A stretch of 64,000 bases of DNA from Amycolatopsis sp. DSM 110486 (GCF_019468465.1 NZ_CP080519.1:7557001-7621000); one strand, 5' to 3'. Positions 50,954 through 59,415 are shown, counted from the first letter of the stretch. A program made the numbers and translations. The notes: generated by a model not told the origin, from the sequence alone.

Positions 50954-51928
50954 TCAGGCGCGCAGGGTTCCGATGAGCTCGTGGACGGCGCCCGCCCCGA
51001 GCTCGGCGCAGTGGCGGGCGAGGTCGCGCACGATCTCGGCCATCGCGTAGGGGCGGGTGAACGTCGCGGTGCCGACCTGCACGGCGGTGGCGCCGGCGAT
51101 GAGGAACTCGACGACGTCGCGGGCACTGCTGATGCCGCCGCAGCCGACGACCGGGATGTCGACGGCACTCGCGGCCTGCCACACCAGCCGCAGCGCGAGC
51201 GGTTTCACGGCCGGGCCGGACAGGCCGCCCACGCCGTTGCCCAGCACCGCGCGCCGCGAGCGCACATCGACGGCCAGGGCGGGGAAGGTGTTGCTCACGG
51301 TCACGGCGGTCGCGCCCGCCCGCTCGGCGGCGCGGGCGATCTCGCCGATGTCGGTGACGCCGGGCGTGAGCTTCACGAGCACCGGCAGTTCCGTCCGCGC
51401 CACCACACCGGCGACGACGGCCTCGACCGCCGCGGGGTCGGCGCCGATGGCGAGCCCGCCGTGTTCGAGGTTGGGACAGGACACGTTGACCTCGAAGGCC
51501 GCGCACTCCGCGCCGGCCAGCTCGTCGGCGACCTGCCAGTACTCGTCCACGGTCAGCCCGCCGACGCTGGCGATCACCGGGACGCCGAACTCGCGGTAGC
51601 GCGGCAGCACGTCGTGCACGAACCGGCTCGTGCCCGGGCTGGGAATGCCGACGCTGTTGAGCATGCCGAGCGCGCTTTCCGTCAGCCGGTGAGACGGGTT
51701 GCCGGAGCGGCGCTGCGCGAACACGGTCTTCGTCACGACGGCGCCGAGCTCCCGCACCGGCAGCAGGGGACCGAGCTCGGGCCCGAAGCAGCCGGACGCG
51801 GGCATCACCGGGTTGGCGAGCGTGAGCGGGCCCAGGGGAACCGACAGGTCGACGGCCGATCCGGGCGCGGTGGCGAACAGCCGGTCGCGGTCGTCGCGGC
51901 CGGTCGTCCGGTCCAGCACCTCCGTCAT
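50954..51928 (-). CDS. pyrD: dihydroorotate dehydrogenase, class 1B-like catalytic subunit
   Basis: 324 aa from ATG 51928 (GGAGGG upstream). FMN TIM barrel: LANPVMPASGCFG near 38-49, SVGIPSPGTSRF near 92, catalytic Cys151 in NVSCPN, VLVKLTPGVTDI near 190, and IPVVGCGGISSARDVVEFLIAGATAVQVGTATF near 255-287. Catalytic Cys and a cognate PyrK in the same operon mark class 1B, which exchanges electrons with NAD(H) through PyrK, unlike the quinone-linked class 2 enzyme usual for biosynthesis in related actinobacteria. It is the first gene of the nine-gene operon and would reduce orotate to dihydroorotate. Confidence 0.93.
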   Translation of the reverse strand: MTEVLDRTTGRDDRDRLFATAPGSAVDLSVPLGPLTLANPVMPASGCFGPELGPLLPVRELGAVVTKTVFAQRRSGNPSHRLTESALGMLNSVGIPSPGTSRFVHDVLPRYREFGVPVIASVGGLTVDEYWQVADELAGAECAAFEVNVSCPNLEHGGLAIGADPAAVEAVVAGVVARTELPVLVKLTPGVTDIGEIARAAERAGATAVTVSNTFPALAVDVRSRRAVLGNGVGGLSGPAVKPLALRLVWQAASAVDIPVVGCGGISSARDVVEFLIAGATAVQVGTATFTRPYAMAEIVRDLARHCAELGAGAVHELIGTLRA

Positions 51929-52068
51929 GCGGAATCACACCCTCCATCGAACGGAAACGAGAGAAGTGAGGATGAGTCCGGCCCAGCGTGGTGTCAAGGC
52001 AGCGGCGGCCCCGCCTGTCGACGGTGGTCAGAGCCGGTTTTCACGACACGGCGGCGCGAGTGCGGAGT

Positions 52069-52087
52069 GTTTCCGCGAGGTGGAAAC
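52069..52087. promoter_or_regulatory. candidate IclR operator upstream of the orotate operon
   Basis: GTTTCC-N7-GGAAAC is a perfect inverted repeat with 6-bp arms, 141 bp upstream of pyrD. A half site CGGAAAC also occurs at 51950-51956 nearer the gene, and a 7-bp hairpin (CCCTCCG/CGGAGGG, 52091-52110) is beside it. GGAAAC-type arms are common in IclR-family sites. The rest of the 51929-52226 gap holds no gene. Confidence 0.5.
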
Positions 52088-52226
52088 GTGCCCTCCGCGA
52101 TGCCGGAGGGTTCCGCAGGTCAGCGCCGGATTCGGCGATTTCGGCGGCCGGGTGCGAACCGCGCCGACAAATGTGCGAATGCGAACGCGGGTGCGGAGCC
52201 TCTGCGCCGTCGTGGGTGGACAGTGT

Positions 52227-52562
52227 CTACTCGAGCCACTCCGTCACGAACCGGTCGTTCTCGTGGATGTGCACGGCTTCGTAGCGCTCGGGCCCGAGAA
52301 CCACGAACTTGTGCGCGACCCCGGCGGGGACCGCGAGCACGTCGCCCGCCCGGCCTTCCCGCTCGGTGTCGCCGATGGTGAACAGGGCGCGGCCGCGCTG
52401 GATCACGAACGTCTCGCGGTAGGGGTGGCGGTGCAGGCGCGGGCCGGACCCGGCGACGTCGGTGCTCTCGCGGATGATGGACACGCTCGCACCGACCTCG
52501 TGCCCCTCGACGTTGCGCGTCAGCGCGCCGGTCTGGTCTTCGGTGCTGGTCGAATCGGTCAT
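52227..52562 (-). CDS. small cupin-domain protein
   Basis: 111 aa from ATG 52562 (GGTGGGA upstream); the frame open further up overlaps a gene on the other strand. Single cupin: GPRLHRHPYRETFVIQRGRALFTIGD (metal ligands His, His, Glu near 43-50) and GDVLAVPAGVAHKFVVLG (last His near 82). It may bind a metal and a small molecule; activity unknown. It ends 298 bp upstream of the orotate operon on the same strand and is divergent from the gene at 52667. Confidence 0.87.
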   Translation of the reverse strand: MTDSTSTEDQTGALTRNVEGHEVGASVSIIRESTDVAGSGPRLHRHPYRETFVIQRGRALFTIGDTEREGRAGDVLAVPAGVAHKFVVLGPERYEAVHIHENDRFVTEWLE

Positions 52563-52666
52563 TCCCACCACGGTAGCCCTGAGCCCGCGAAGTCGGGACC
52601 GGATTCGGTCTGTTCCGCCGTCCGCCGGTGGTCGTAGGGCCAGAACATCCGTGAAGGGAGCAAGCT

Positions 52667-53236
52667 GTGGATCTTGTGGAGCAGTTTTTCGTGGCGCAGG
52701 ACGGCTTCGGCAAGGTGGTGGCCGAGGTGCCGGCGCATCGATGGGACGCATCGTCGCCGTGCGCGGCGTGGACGGTGCGGGACATCGTGGGCCACGTGCT
52801 GTGGGGCCGCCACCGGCTGTCGGCCTGGGTGACCGGGGCCGACTACCCTGAGACCGCGGGGGAACCCGGCGCACCGAACCCCGGTGTGCTCTGCGCCGGG
52901 GATCCGGCGCAGGAGTGGCGCGTGGCGTTCGAGGCGACCGCCCCGGGTCTGACCCGTGACGGGCTCGCGCGGGCCATGTCGACCGACGACGCCGGGGGTG
53001 TGCCGCTCACGACGCTGCTGCCGGCGTTCGTCTCCGACGCGCTCGTCCACACCTGGGACATCGCGCACGCTGTCGGCCTGACTGTCACGCTCGACCCGGC
53101 GGTGGTGAAGGCGACGGGCGAGTGGGTCCGGTCGATTCCGTTGCAGCGTCCGGAGTTCTTCGGGCCCGAGCTCACGCCGCCGGCAGACGCCGACGAGACC
53201 ACGCGGCTGCTGGCGTTCCTGGGCCGCGCGGCCTGA
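52667..53236 (+). CDS. TIGR03086-type/DinB-like metal-binding protein
   Basis: 189 aa from GTG 52667 (AGGGAG 6 nt upstream). Mycothiol-dependent maleylpyruvate isomerase N-domain-like (DinB fold): VPAHRWDASSPCAAWTVRDIVGHVLWG near 22-47 with His, and ALVHTWDIAHAVG near 118-130 with HxxxH metal ligands. The family may use mycothiol or act on small electrophiles; specific activity unknown. Converges on DUF1622 gene with 12 bp between stops. Confidence 0.86.
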   Translation: MDLVEQFFVAQDGFGKVVAEVPAHRWDASSPCAAWTVRDIVGHVLWGRHRLSAWVTGADYPETAGEPGAPNPGVLCAGDPAQEWRVAFEATAPGLTRDGLARAMSTDDAGGVPLTTLLPAFVSDALVHTWDIAHAVGLTVTLDPAVVKATGEWVRSIPLQRPEFFGPELTPPADADETTRLLAFLGRAA

Positions 53237-53248
53237 GTGCCGGCGAGG

Positions 53249-53602
53249 TCAGGCGGGCGGCTGCGGCCCCCGCTTGGCCTGCCACGGCCACGCGCCGGAG
53301 ATCTCGACCTCGAGCGCGAAGCTCAGCACGGTCCGGATCAGCACGATCAAGCCGAGGACCAGCACGTTCTCCAGTGACGCGTCGACGATCACGGTCCGGA
53401 TGATGTCGCCGGCGATCAGGATCTCGAGCCCGAGCAGGATGACGCGGCCGAGGTGCACCCGCAGCTGATCGTAGCTGCCGCGGCGCCGGGTGGCGTCGAC
53501 GACGAAGCGCACCAGCACCACCACGAGGCCGATGGCCATGATGCCGACGCCGAGGCCTTCGATCACGGAGGCGACGGTCTCGAACGACTCGGTGAAACTC
53601 AT
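53249..53602 (-). CDS. DUF1622 membrane protein
   Basis: 117 aa. Three hydrophobic helices: VIEGLGVGIMAIGLVVVLVRFVV, VILLGLEILIAGDIIRTVIV and NVLVLGLIVLIRTVLSFALEVEI. The LGLEILIAGDIIRTV block is the mark of DUF1622. Function is unknown. It stands alone. Confidence 0.88.
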   Translation of the reverse strand: MSFTESFETVASVIEGLGVGIMAIGLVVVLVRFVVDATRRRGSYDQLRVHLGRVILLGLEILIAGDIIRTVIVDASLENVLVLGLIVLIRTVLSFALEVEISGAWPWQAKRGPQPPA

Positions 53603-53815
53603 CCGCGAGTCCCCTCTCCGAGGCGGACGTCGGGGAAGGTCCGCGGCTCCCCGCCGGAACGTACGAACCGCCTCGACGGACTGTCAAGGCCCTGGCGGCG
53701 GCGGTCGTTCACGGGGAACTGCCGGTGATCTGCGGTTTTCGGATTCGGTGGGGACGTTTCCGGCGAGCGTGCGGCGGATCTGCGAAAATGGCCGCACGAC
53801 TTCGCCGGATCAGTT

Positions 53816-54202
53816 TTAGGCCTTGGCCTTTGTGCGACCACCGCGGGCGCGCGACTTCGAGCCCGAGGCGCGGCTGTTTTCGTAGGCGGTGACCACGTCG
53901 GTGGGAATGCGGCCGCGTTCGGAAATGCTCCAGCCGTTGTCCGCTGCCCACGCGCGGATGCTGCGCGAGCGTTCGCGGTCCTCGGGCGTCGGCGTGCCCG
54001 AACCGGTGCCACGGCGGACCTTGCGGCCGCCGGTCCGGCGCGAGGCGGCGATGTAGCGGGCGAACTCTTCACGCAGAGTTCCCGCGTTCTTGTCGGAGAG
54101 ATCGATTTCGTACTGGACGCCGTCGAGGCCGAAGGGCACGGTCTGGTGCGCGACCCCGCCGTCGATGTCGTCCACCATCTGGACCAGGACCTTGTGCGCC
54201 AT
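53816..54202 (-). CDS. lsr2: Lsr2 nucleoid-associated protein
   Basis: 128 aa. N-terminal dimerisation domain (KVLVQMVDDIDGG and VQYEIDLSDKNAGTLREEF) and C-terminal DNA-binding domain with IRAWAADNGWSISERGRIPTDVVTAYE; the RGR minor-groove hook is at about residues 100-102. Lsr2 silences AT-rich and foreign DNA, the H-NS analogue of actinobacteria. The Lys/Arg/Ala tail (SRARGGRTKAKA) adds charge. The upstream region includes the palindrome TCCACAGTGGA at 54274-54284. Confidence 0.95.
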   Translation of the reverse strand: MAHKVLVQMVDDIDGGVAHQTVPFGLDGVQYEIDLSDKNAGTLREEFARYIAASRRTGGRKVRRGTGSGTPTPEDRERSRSIRAWAADNGWSISERGRIPTDVVTAYENSRASGSKSRARGGRTKAKA

Positions 54203-54273
54203 GGCGGGTGAATCCTCCTCGAACGTTTCCGGCAGCCGCGTTTTCCGTGGCCTGTGAAGAACTGTAACATCGA

Positions 54274-54284
54274 TCCACAGTGGA
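54274..54284. promoter_or_regulatory. TCCACAGTGGA palindrome in lsr2 upstream region
   Basis: A perfect copy of an 11-bp palindrome that recurs in the window (others at 39813-39823 and 47808-47818, with near copies at several more). It lies 72 bp upstream of lsr2. Whether a protein binds it is unknown. Confidence 0.4.
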
Positions 54285-54362
54285 ACGCAGTATTGGGAGT
54301 GACCGGAATCCCGTGTCGGTCCCGATTATTTTCCGACATTTCCCCTCGGATGCGGGGAATGG

Positions 54363-55355
54363 TCAGCGGTGGTACCCGGGCGCGCGGGCGGTGGTGGCGC
54401 GCACGACGAGCCGCGTCGGCAGTTCCGTGACCACCCGGCCGGCCGGGTCGGCGGCAGAATGGGCCAGCAGCAGATCCACCGCCCGGCTTCCGGCCTCGGC
54501 CAGCGGCATGGCGACGGTGGTGAGCGGGGGAGCGGACACCGCCGCGTAGACGAGGTCGTCGAAGCCGGTCACGCTCAGCTCGCCCGGCACGTCGACCCCG
54601 CGCTCGCGCAGGCGCGCCAGCACGCCGAGCGCCATCACGTCGTTGTAGGCGAGCACCGCGGTGACTTCGGCGGCGAGCGCCTGGTCGGCGGCGGGCGCGC
54701 CGTCCTCGTACCGCGGGGCGAACGGCCCGAGCTCCACGATCTCGATGCCGTGCTCCGCGGCGGCCGGACGCAGGCCGCGCAGCCGTTCGTGGTTGGACCA
54801 CGAGCTGTCCGGGCCGTTGAGGTAGGCGCAGCGGCGGTGCCCGAGCCCGGCCAGGTGCGCCACGACCTCGCGCATCCCGCCGGCGCTGTCCATCACCGTG
54901 GCGCCGATCCCGGCCACGCGGCGGTTGAGCAGCGCCAGGGACGTGAGGCCGTCGAGCTCGGTGATGGTGGCGTCGTCGATCCCCGGCGAGCACAGCAGCA
55001 CGCCGTCGGCCTGCTTCGCCAGCGTGCGCACCAGCTCCTGCTCGGTGGCCGGGTCCTCGTCGCTGTCGCCGACCAGCACGGCATGGCCGGTTTCGCGCGC
55101 CCGCGCCTGGACGCTCTTGAGCACGCCGGTGAAGAACGGGTTCCCCAGATCCGGCACCACGATGGCGATCGCGCCGGTCTTGCCGGTGATGAGGCTGCGC
55201 GCCGCCGGGCTCGGCCGGTAGCCGAGCTCCCGCACGACCGCGAGCACCCGGTCGCGCGTGGCTTCGCTGACGCGGTCGGGCGAGCCGAGCGCCCGCGACA
55301 CCGTGGCCACCGACACCTCTGCCCGCCGTGCGACATCCCGGATCGTGATCCGCAC
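54363..55355 (-). CDS. LacI family transcriptional regulator
   Basis: 330 aa. LacI HTH at the start (ITIRDVARRAEVSVATVSRALGSPDRVSE) followed by a periplasmic-binding-like effector domain (AIVVPDLGNPFFTGVLKSVQARARETGHAVLVGDSDED near 68-105; ELSVTGFDDLVYAAVSAPPLTTVAMP near 262-288). It is divergent from the exported glycosidase gene and very likely controls it in response to a sugar. Confidence 0.93.
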   Translation of the reverse strand: MRITIRDVARRAEVSVATVSRALGSPDRVSEATRDRVLAVVRELGYRPSPAARSLITGKTGAIAIVVPDLGNPFFTGVLKSVQARARETGHAVLVGDSDEDPATEQELVRTLAKQADGVLLCSPGIDDATITELDGLTSLALLNRRVAGIGATVMDSAGGMREVVAHLAGLGHRRCAYLNGPDSSWSNHERLRGLRPAAAEHGIEIVELGPFAPRYEDGAPAADQALAAEVTAVLAYNDVMALGVLARLRERGVDVPGELSVTGFDDLVYAAVSAPPLTTVAMPLAEAGSRAVDLLLAHSAADPAGRVVTELPTRLVVRATTARAPGYHR

Positions 55356-55478
55356 GGTTCTCCTCCGCCCACCGCCGCGGCGCGGCTGGCCCCGATTGTA
55401 GGGCCCGGCCCGCCGCGCCCGGCTGTGACGTGCACCCTTGTGGCTCCCGCTCTCGTCGACCGGCTCACGTCGCGATAG

Positions 55479-55489
55479 TCATCCGATGA
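55479..55489. promoter_or_regulatory. short palindrome in lacI/glycosidase divergent region
   Basis: TCATC-C-GATGA, with CGATGA repeated at 55492. It lies between the divergent LacI gene (start 55355) and the glycosidase (start 55639). Possible regulator site; the matching protein is unclear. Confidence 0.3.
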
Positions 55490-55578
55490 ATCGATGAAGA
55501 GGCCCTAGCTCTTCTCGTGGCTCATGGTGCTCCAGTCGGGTTGCCTTGCCACGAACTTGGGCAGAGGTCTCGACAACA

Positions 55579-55591
55579 GATGTCAGACATC
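55579..55591. promoter_or_regulatory. GntR-like operator GATGTC-A-GACATC
   Basis: A perfect 13-bp inverted repeat around one central base, 48 bp upstream of the glycosidase start. The TGTC-N-GACA core is the half-site form used by FadR/FCD-type GntR regulators. No GntR gene is in the window. Confidence 0.45.
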
Positions 55592-55638
55592 CTATGTTTT
55601 GGCCGACCGCCGCCGCCACTGACCTGGAGGTCGCAGAC

Positions 55639-57945
55639 ATGGACGTCTCCCGCAGAACAGTCCTCGGCGGCGCGCTCGCCGGGATCGCGGCGAGCGCGGC
55701 GGGCCTGGGCCCGGCCGTCGCCTCGGCCGCGAGCCACCCGCCGCCGGGCGGCGACGACTTCGACTGGGCCGCCTTCCTCGCGGCCGCGGACCTGCGGTGG
55801 CAGCGGATGCCGGCCGCATGGACAGAGGGGCCGTTCCTCGGCAACGGTTTCCTCGGCTCGGGCATCTACGCCGAGCCGGGCAAGAACGCGGTGCGCTTCA
55901 ACGTGCAGCACAGCGAGGTGCAGGACCACCGGCCGCAGTACGGCTCGCTGTTCGGCCTCGCCCGGCTGCCGATCGGGTATTTCACGCTCGAACCCGTCGG
56001 CGCGATCACCGGCGTCGACTGGCGTCTGGACCTGTGGAACGCCGAGCTCACCGGCACGATCACCACGGCCGCGGGCAGCCTCGCGCTGCGCGCGATCGTC
56101 CACACCGGACAGCCGGTGCTCGCGGTCGAGGTGCGTCCGACCGAGGGCGAACGCGGGTTCCGCTGGGTCTTCCACCCGGCCGAGGCCGTGAGCCCGCGCG
56201 CCGACCCCGTCTGGAAGAAGGCGCCGCCCGAGGGCTACGTCGCGAACCCGCCGGCGACGGTCCGCGCCGTCGGCGACAGCCACGTCGCCGAGCAGCCGCT
56301 GCTCGCGGGTGGCGAGCACGTCACCGCCTGGCGGGAGGTCACCCGCGGCGGCGCGCGGACGCTCTACTCGTCGGTCGCCTGGTCCTACCCCGACCGCACG
56401 TCCACCGCGCGGGCGCTGTGGTCCGTGCGCACGGCGGCCGGGTTCGGCGAGCTCACGCGCGAGCACCGCCGCTGGTGGCATGACTACTACCGGCGCAGCT
56501 TCGTGTCTATTCCGGACACCCGGCTGCAGAGCTTCTACTGGATCCAGCTGTACAAGCTCGCCTCGGCCGCGCGGCGCGAGGCACCGGTGATGGCGACCTC
56601 TGGCCCGTGGCTGGAGAACACGCCGTGGCCGGCCACGTGGTGGAACCTCAACGTGCAGCTCGAGTACTGGCCCATCCACGGCTCCAACCACCTGGAGCTC
56701 GACGCCGTGAGCCGGGCGCTGGACCAGTACCGCGGGCACCTGTCGAGCCAGGTCGGCGCGCCGTACCAGAGCGACTCGGCCGGCATCCCGCGCACCACCG
56801 ACATGACCCTGTTCAACGGCGTCTCCGACGCGAACAGCGGCTTCCCCGTGGGCGTGCCCGGCCAGGACACCCCGACCCCGGAGGTCGGCGACCTCACGTG
56901 GGCGCTGCACAACGTGTGGCTGTCCTACCGGCACACGCTGGATCGCCGCCTGCTGCGCGACACGCTGTTCCCGTTGCTGCGCAAGGCGATCAACTACTAC
57001 CTGCACTTCCTGGCGCCGGGCCCGGACGGGAAGCTGCACCTGCCGCCCACGTTCTCGCCCGAGTACGGCGTGAACGCTCCCGACTGCACCTACGACCTCG
57101 CGCTCGTGCGCTGGGGCTGCCGCACCCTGCTCGACACGGCGCGCGAGCTGCGCGTCGCCGACCCGCTCGTGTCGCGCTGGCAGCAGGTGCTGGCGACGCT
57201 CGCGCCCTACGCCGTGGACGGGAACGGCTACATGATCGGCGCCGGCGTGCCCTTCGCGAAGTCGCACCGGCACTACTCGCACCTGCTGCAGGTCTACCCC
57301 TTGTACGAGATCACCTGGGAGCAGCCGGAGAACCGCGCCCTGATCGAGAAGTCGCTGGCGCACTGGGTCGGTTTCGAGGGCGCGCTGCAGGGCTACACCT
57401 TCACCGGCGCCGCGTCGATCTCGGCTTCGATGCGACGCGGCGACCAGGCGGCGGCCTACCTCGACCAGCTGCAGAGCCGGTTCATCCAGCCCAACACGAT
57501 GTACGAGGAGTCCGGCCCCGTGATCGAGACGCCGCTCTCGGCGGTGAAGTCGATGCAGGACATGCTGGTGCAGAGCTGGGGCGGTGTCCTGCGGCTGTTC
57601 CCCGCTGTCCCCGCGACGTGGGGCGACATCTCCGTGCGCGACTTCCGCACCGAAGGCGCGTTCCTGCTCAGCGCCGCCCGCGAAGGCGGCAAAACGCGCT
57701 GGCTGAAGGTCCACAGCGAAGCCGGCGCCCCCTGCATCCTGCGCCCGGGCATCGACGGCGCGCTCGAGGTGACCGACGCGCAGGGCCGGGCGAAGCGATG
57801 GCGCACCCTGCCCGACGGCGACGTGCGGGTCGAGCTCGCGCGCGGCGAGGAGGCCTTCGTGTACCGCGCGGGCGACCGGCCGGACTTCGCGGTGCGGCCG
57901 GTGGCTTCGAACGGACCGAGCACTCCGTGGGGGCTGCCGGCCTGA
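55639..57945 (+). CDS. Tat-exported GH95-like glycoside hydrolase (alpha-L-fucosidase family)
   Basis: 768 aa from ATG 55639 (GGAGG 8 nt upstream); the in-frame start at 55546 would hide the signal. Twin-arginine signal VSRRTVLGG at 3-11 with cleavage after about 30. The (alpha/alpha)6 barrel of GH95 is indicated by WWNLNVQLEYWPIHGSNHLEL near 335-355 (N-x-N-x-Q-x-x-Y-W-P pattern) and PTFSPEYGVNAPDCTYDLALV near 470-490 (catalytic Glu region). It acts outside the cell on a fucosylated or related polysaccharide. The divergent LacI gene and the SDR behind it suggest a small sugar-use locus. Exact linkage is not predictable. Confidence 0.85.
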   Translation: MDVSRRTVLGGALAGIAASAAGLGPAVASAASHPPPGGDDFDWAAFLAAADLRWQRMPAAWTEGPFLGNGFLGSGIYAEPGKNAVRFNVQHSEVQDHRPQYGSLFGLARLPIGYFTLEPVGAITGVDWRLDLWNAELTGTITTAAGSLALRAIVHTGQPVLAVEVRPTEGERGFRWVFHPAEAVSPRADPVWKKAPPEGYVANPPATVRAVGDSHVAEQPLLAGGEHVTAWREVTRGGARTLYSSVAWSYPDRTSTARALWSVRTAAGFGELTREHRRWWHDYYRRSFVSIPDTRLQSFYWIQLYKLASAARREAPVMATSGPWLENTPWPATWWNLNVQLEYWPIHGSNHLELDAVSRALDQYRGHLSSQVGAPYQSDSAGIPRTTDMTLFNGVSDANSGFPVGVPGQDTPTPEVGDLTWALHNVWLSYRHTLDRRLLRDTLFPLLRKAINYYLHFLAPGPDGKLHLPPTFSPEYGVNAPDCTYDLALVRWGCRTLLDTARELRVADPLVSRWQQVLATLAPYAVDGNGYMIGAGVPFAKSHRHYSHLLQVYPLYEITWEQPENRALIEKSLAHWVGFEGALQGYTFTGAASISASMRRGDQAAAYLDQLQSRFIQPNTMYEESGPVIETPLSAVKSMQDMLVQSWGGVLRLFPAVPATWGDISVRDFRTEGAFLLSAAREGGKTRWLKVHSEAGAPCILRPGIDGALEVTDAQGRAKRWRTLPDGDVRVELARGEEAFVYRAGDRPDFAVRPVASNGPSTPWGLPA

Positions 57946-58016
57946 CCCGGGCGCCGCTGGTGGGTCTCGGGCAGGATGGGTTCCGAGTCCGACGACGCCG
58001 ACCACGAGAGGGCACA

Positions 58017-58760
58017 GTGGACACTCGCAGGACCGCCGTCGTGACCGGGGCCGGGCGTGGGATCGGGGCCGCCGTCGCGGAGCGGCTGCACGGGCTCGGC
58101 CACCGGGTGGCGCTGCTCGACATCGACGCCGGCAGCTCGGCTGCGAAAGCGCGGGAGCTCGACGCCTCCGGCACCACGGCAGCGCCATTTGCCGTCGACG
58201 TGCGGGACCCGGCGGCCGTGCGGGCCGTCGCCGAGGAGGTGCGGCGGGCCTTCGGCGAGCCGGAGATCCTCGTGAACAACGCGGCCCGCACGCGGAGCCG
58301 GTCGGTGTGGGACATCGAGGTGACCGAGTGGGACGACGTGCTGGCGACCAACCTGCGCAGCGTTTTCCTGCTCACGCGCGAGCTCGCGCCGGCGATGCGC
58401 GAGCGAGGGTGGGGCCGCGTGGTCAACCTGGCGTCGCTGGCCGGGCAACAGGGTGGGCTGGTCGCGGGCGCGCACTACGCGGCGTCGAAGGCGGGAGTCC
58501 TGGTGCTCACCAAGGTGTTCGCGAAGGAGCTCGCCGCCTCGGGCGTCACGGTGAACGCCGTCGCCCCGGCGGCCACGCGGACACCGGTGATGGACGAGAT
58601 GGACGCCGAACGGCTCGAAGCCGCCGAGGCCGCCATCCCCGTGGGGCGGTTCGGGCGCGCCGAGGAGGTCGCGGACCTCGTCGCCTACCTGTGCGGCGAG
58701 ACCACCGGGTACATCACCGGGGCCACGTTCGACATCAACGGCGGCCTGTTCATGCGGTGA
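58017..58760 (+). CDS. short-chain dehydrogenase (3-oxoacyl-ACP reductase/sugar dehydrogenase-like)
   Basis: 247 aa from GTG 58017 (GAGAGGG upstream). Classical SDR: TGAGRGIGAAVAERL near 11-25, NNAA near 85, Ser near 135 in VNLASLAGQQGG, catalytic YAASKAG at about 150-156 and C-terminal GATFDINGG. It follows the glycosidase by 71 bp on the same strand, so it may oxidise the released sugar; a fucose dehydrogenase-like role is inference. It converges on lexA with one base between stops. Confidence 0.88.
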   Translation: MDTRRTAVVTGAGRGIGAAVAERLHGLGHRVALLDIDAGSSAAKARELDASGTTAAPFAVDVRDPAAVRAVAEEVRRAFGEPEILVNNAARTRSRSVWDIEVTEWDDVLATNLRSVFLLTRELAPAMRERGWGRVVNLASLAGQQGGLVAGAHYAASKAGVLVLTKVFAKELAASGVTVNAVAPAATRTPVMDEMDAERLEAAEAAIPVGRFGRAEEVADLVAYLCGETTGYITGATFDINGGLFMR

Positions 58761-58761
58761 C

Positions 58762-59415
58762 TCACATGCTGCGCAGCACCGACACGACCGTGCCGAGCAC
58801 CACGGCACGGTCGCCGTCGATCACGTCGTAGGCCGGGTTGCGGGGCTCGAGGTACACGTGGCCGTTGCGGCGCCGGTAGACCTTCACCGTCGCCTCCTCG
58901 TCGATCATCGCGGCGACGATCTGGCCCGAGTGCGCCTCGGACTGCTGGCGCACCACCACGATGTCGCCGTCGCAGATCGCGGCGTCGATCATCGAGTCGC
59001 CGCGCACGCGCAGGCCGAAGACGTTGCCGCGGCCGGTGAGCCCGCGCGGCAGCTGCAGCATCTCGTCGAGGTGCTCCTCGGCCGAGATCGGCGTGCCGGC
59101 GGCGATGTGGCCGACGACCGGCACCGCCACGGAGTCCTCACCGTGCTGCGGCTCGGCCGTGCCGAGGAACGCGCGCACGTCGATCGGCCGCGACATCGAG
59201 CTGCTGCGCCGCAGGTAACCCTTGTCCTCCAGGCTCGCCAGGTGCTTCGACACCGACGAGGACGACCGCAGCCCCACGGCCTCGCCGAGCTCGCGGCTGC
59301 TCGGCGCGTACCCGTGGCGGACCACCCAGTCCCGGATCGTGACCAGGATCTGCTGCTGGCGAAGCGGCAGGGACGAGGCGTCGAGATGGTCGAAGGTGTC
59401 GTCGTAGGTGGTCAC
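58762..59415 (-). CDS. lexA: LexA-family SOS repressor (possibly a second copy)
   Basis: 217 aa from GTG 59415. N-terminal HTH (LPLRQQQILVTIRDWVVRHGYAPSSRELGEAVGLRSSSSVSKHLASLEDKGYL) and the S24 self-cleavage domain with Ala106-Gly107 scissile bond, Ser141 (GDSMID) and Lys178 (VKVYRR). Compared with usual actinobacterial LexA the recognition helix reads RSSSSVSKHL, not SPSSVAHQL-like, so its operator may differ. No CGAAC-N4-GTTCG box was seen upstream. It could be a paralogue of the housekeeping LexA. Confidence 0.9.
   Translation of the reverse strand: MTTYDDTFDHLDASSLPLRQQQILVTIRDWVVRHGYAPSSRELGEAVGLRSSSSVSKHLASLEDKGYLRRSSSMSRPIDVRAFLGTAEPQHGEDSVAVPVVGHIAAGTPISAEEHLDEMLQLPRGLTGRGNVFGLRVRGDSMIDAAICDGDIVVVRQQSEAHSGQIVAAMIDEEATVKVYRRRNGHVYLEPRNPAYDVIDGDRAVVLGTVVSVLRSM

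Noticed and set aside
53599..54993. 464-codon minus-strand frame crossing lsr2 and lacI
   Set aside because: Crosses two well-defined genes in the wrong frame and is Arg/Ser-rich.
55522..58188. 888-codon minus-strand open frame opposite the GH95-like gene
   Set aside because: Low-complexity Arg/Gly/Ala translation and no domain; shadow of the glycosidase.
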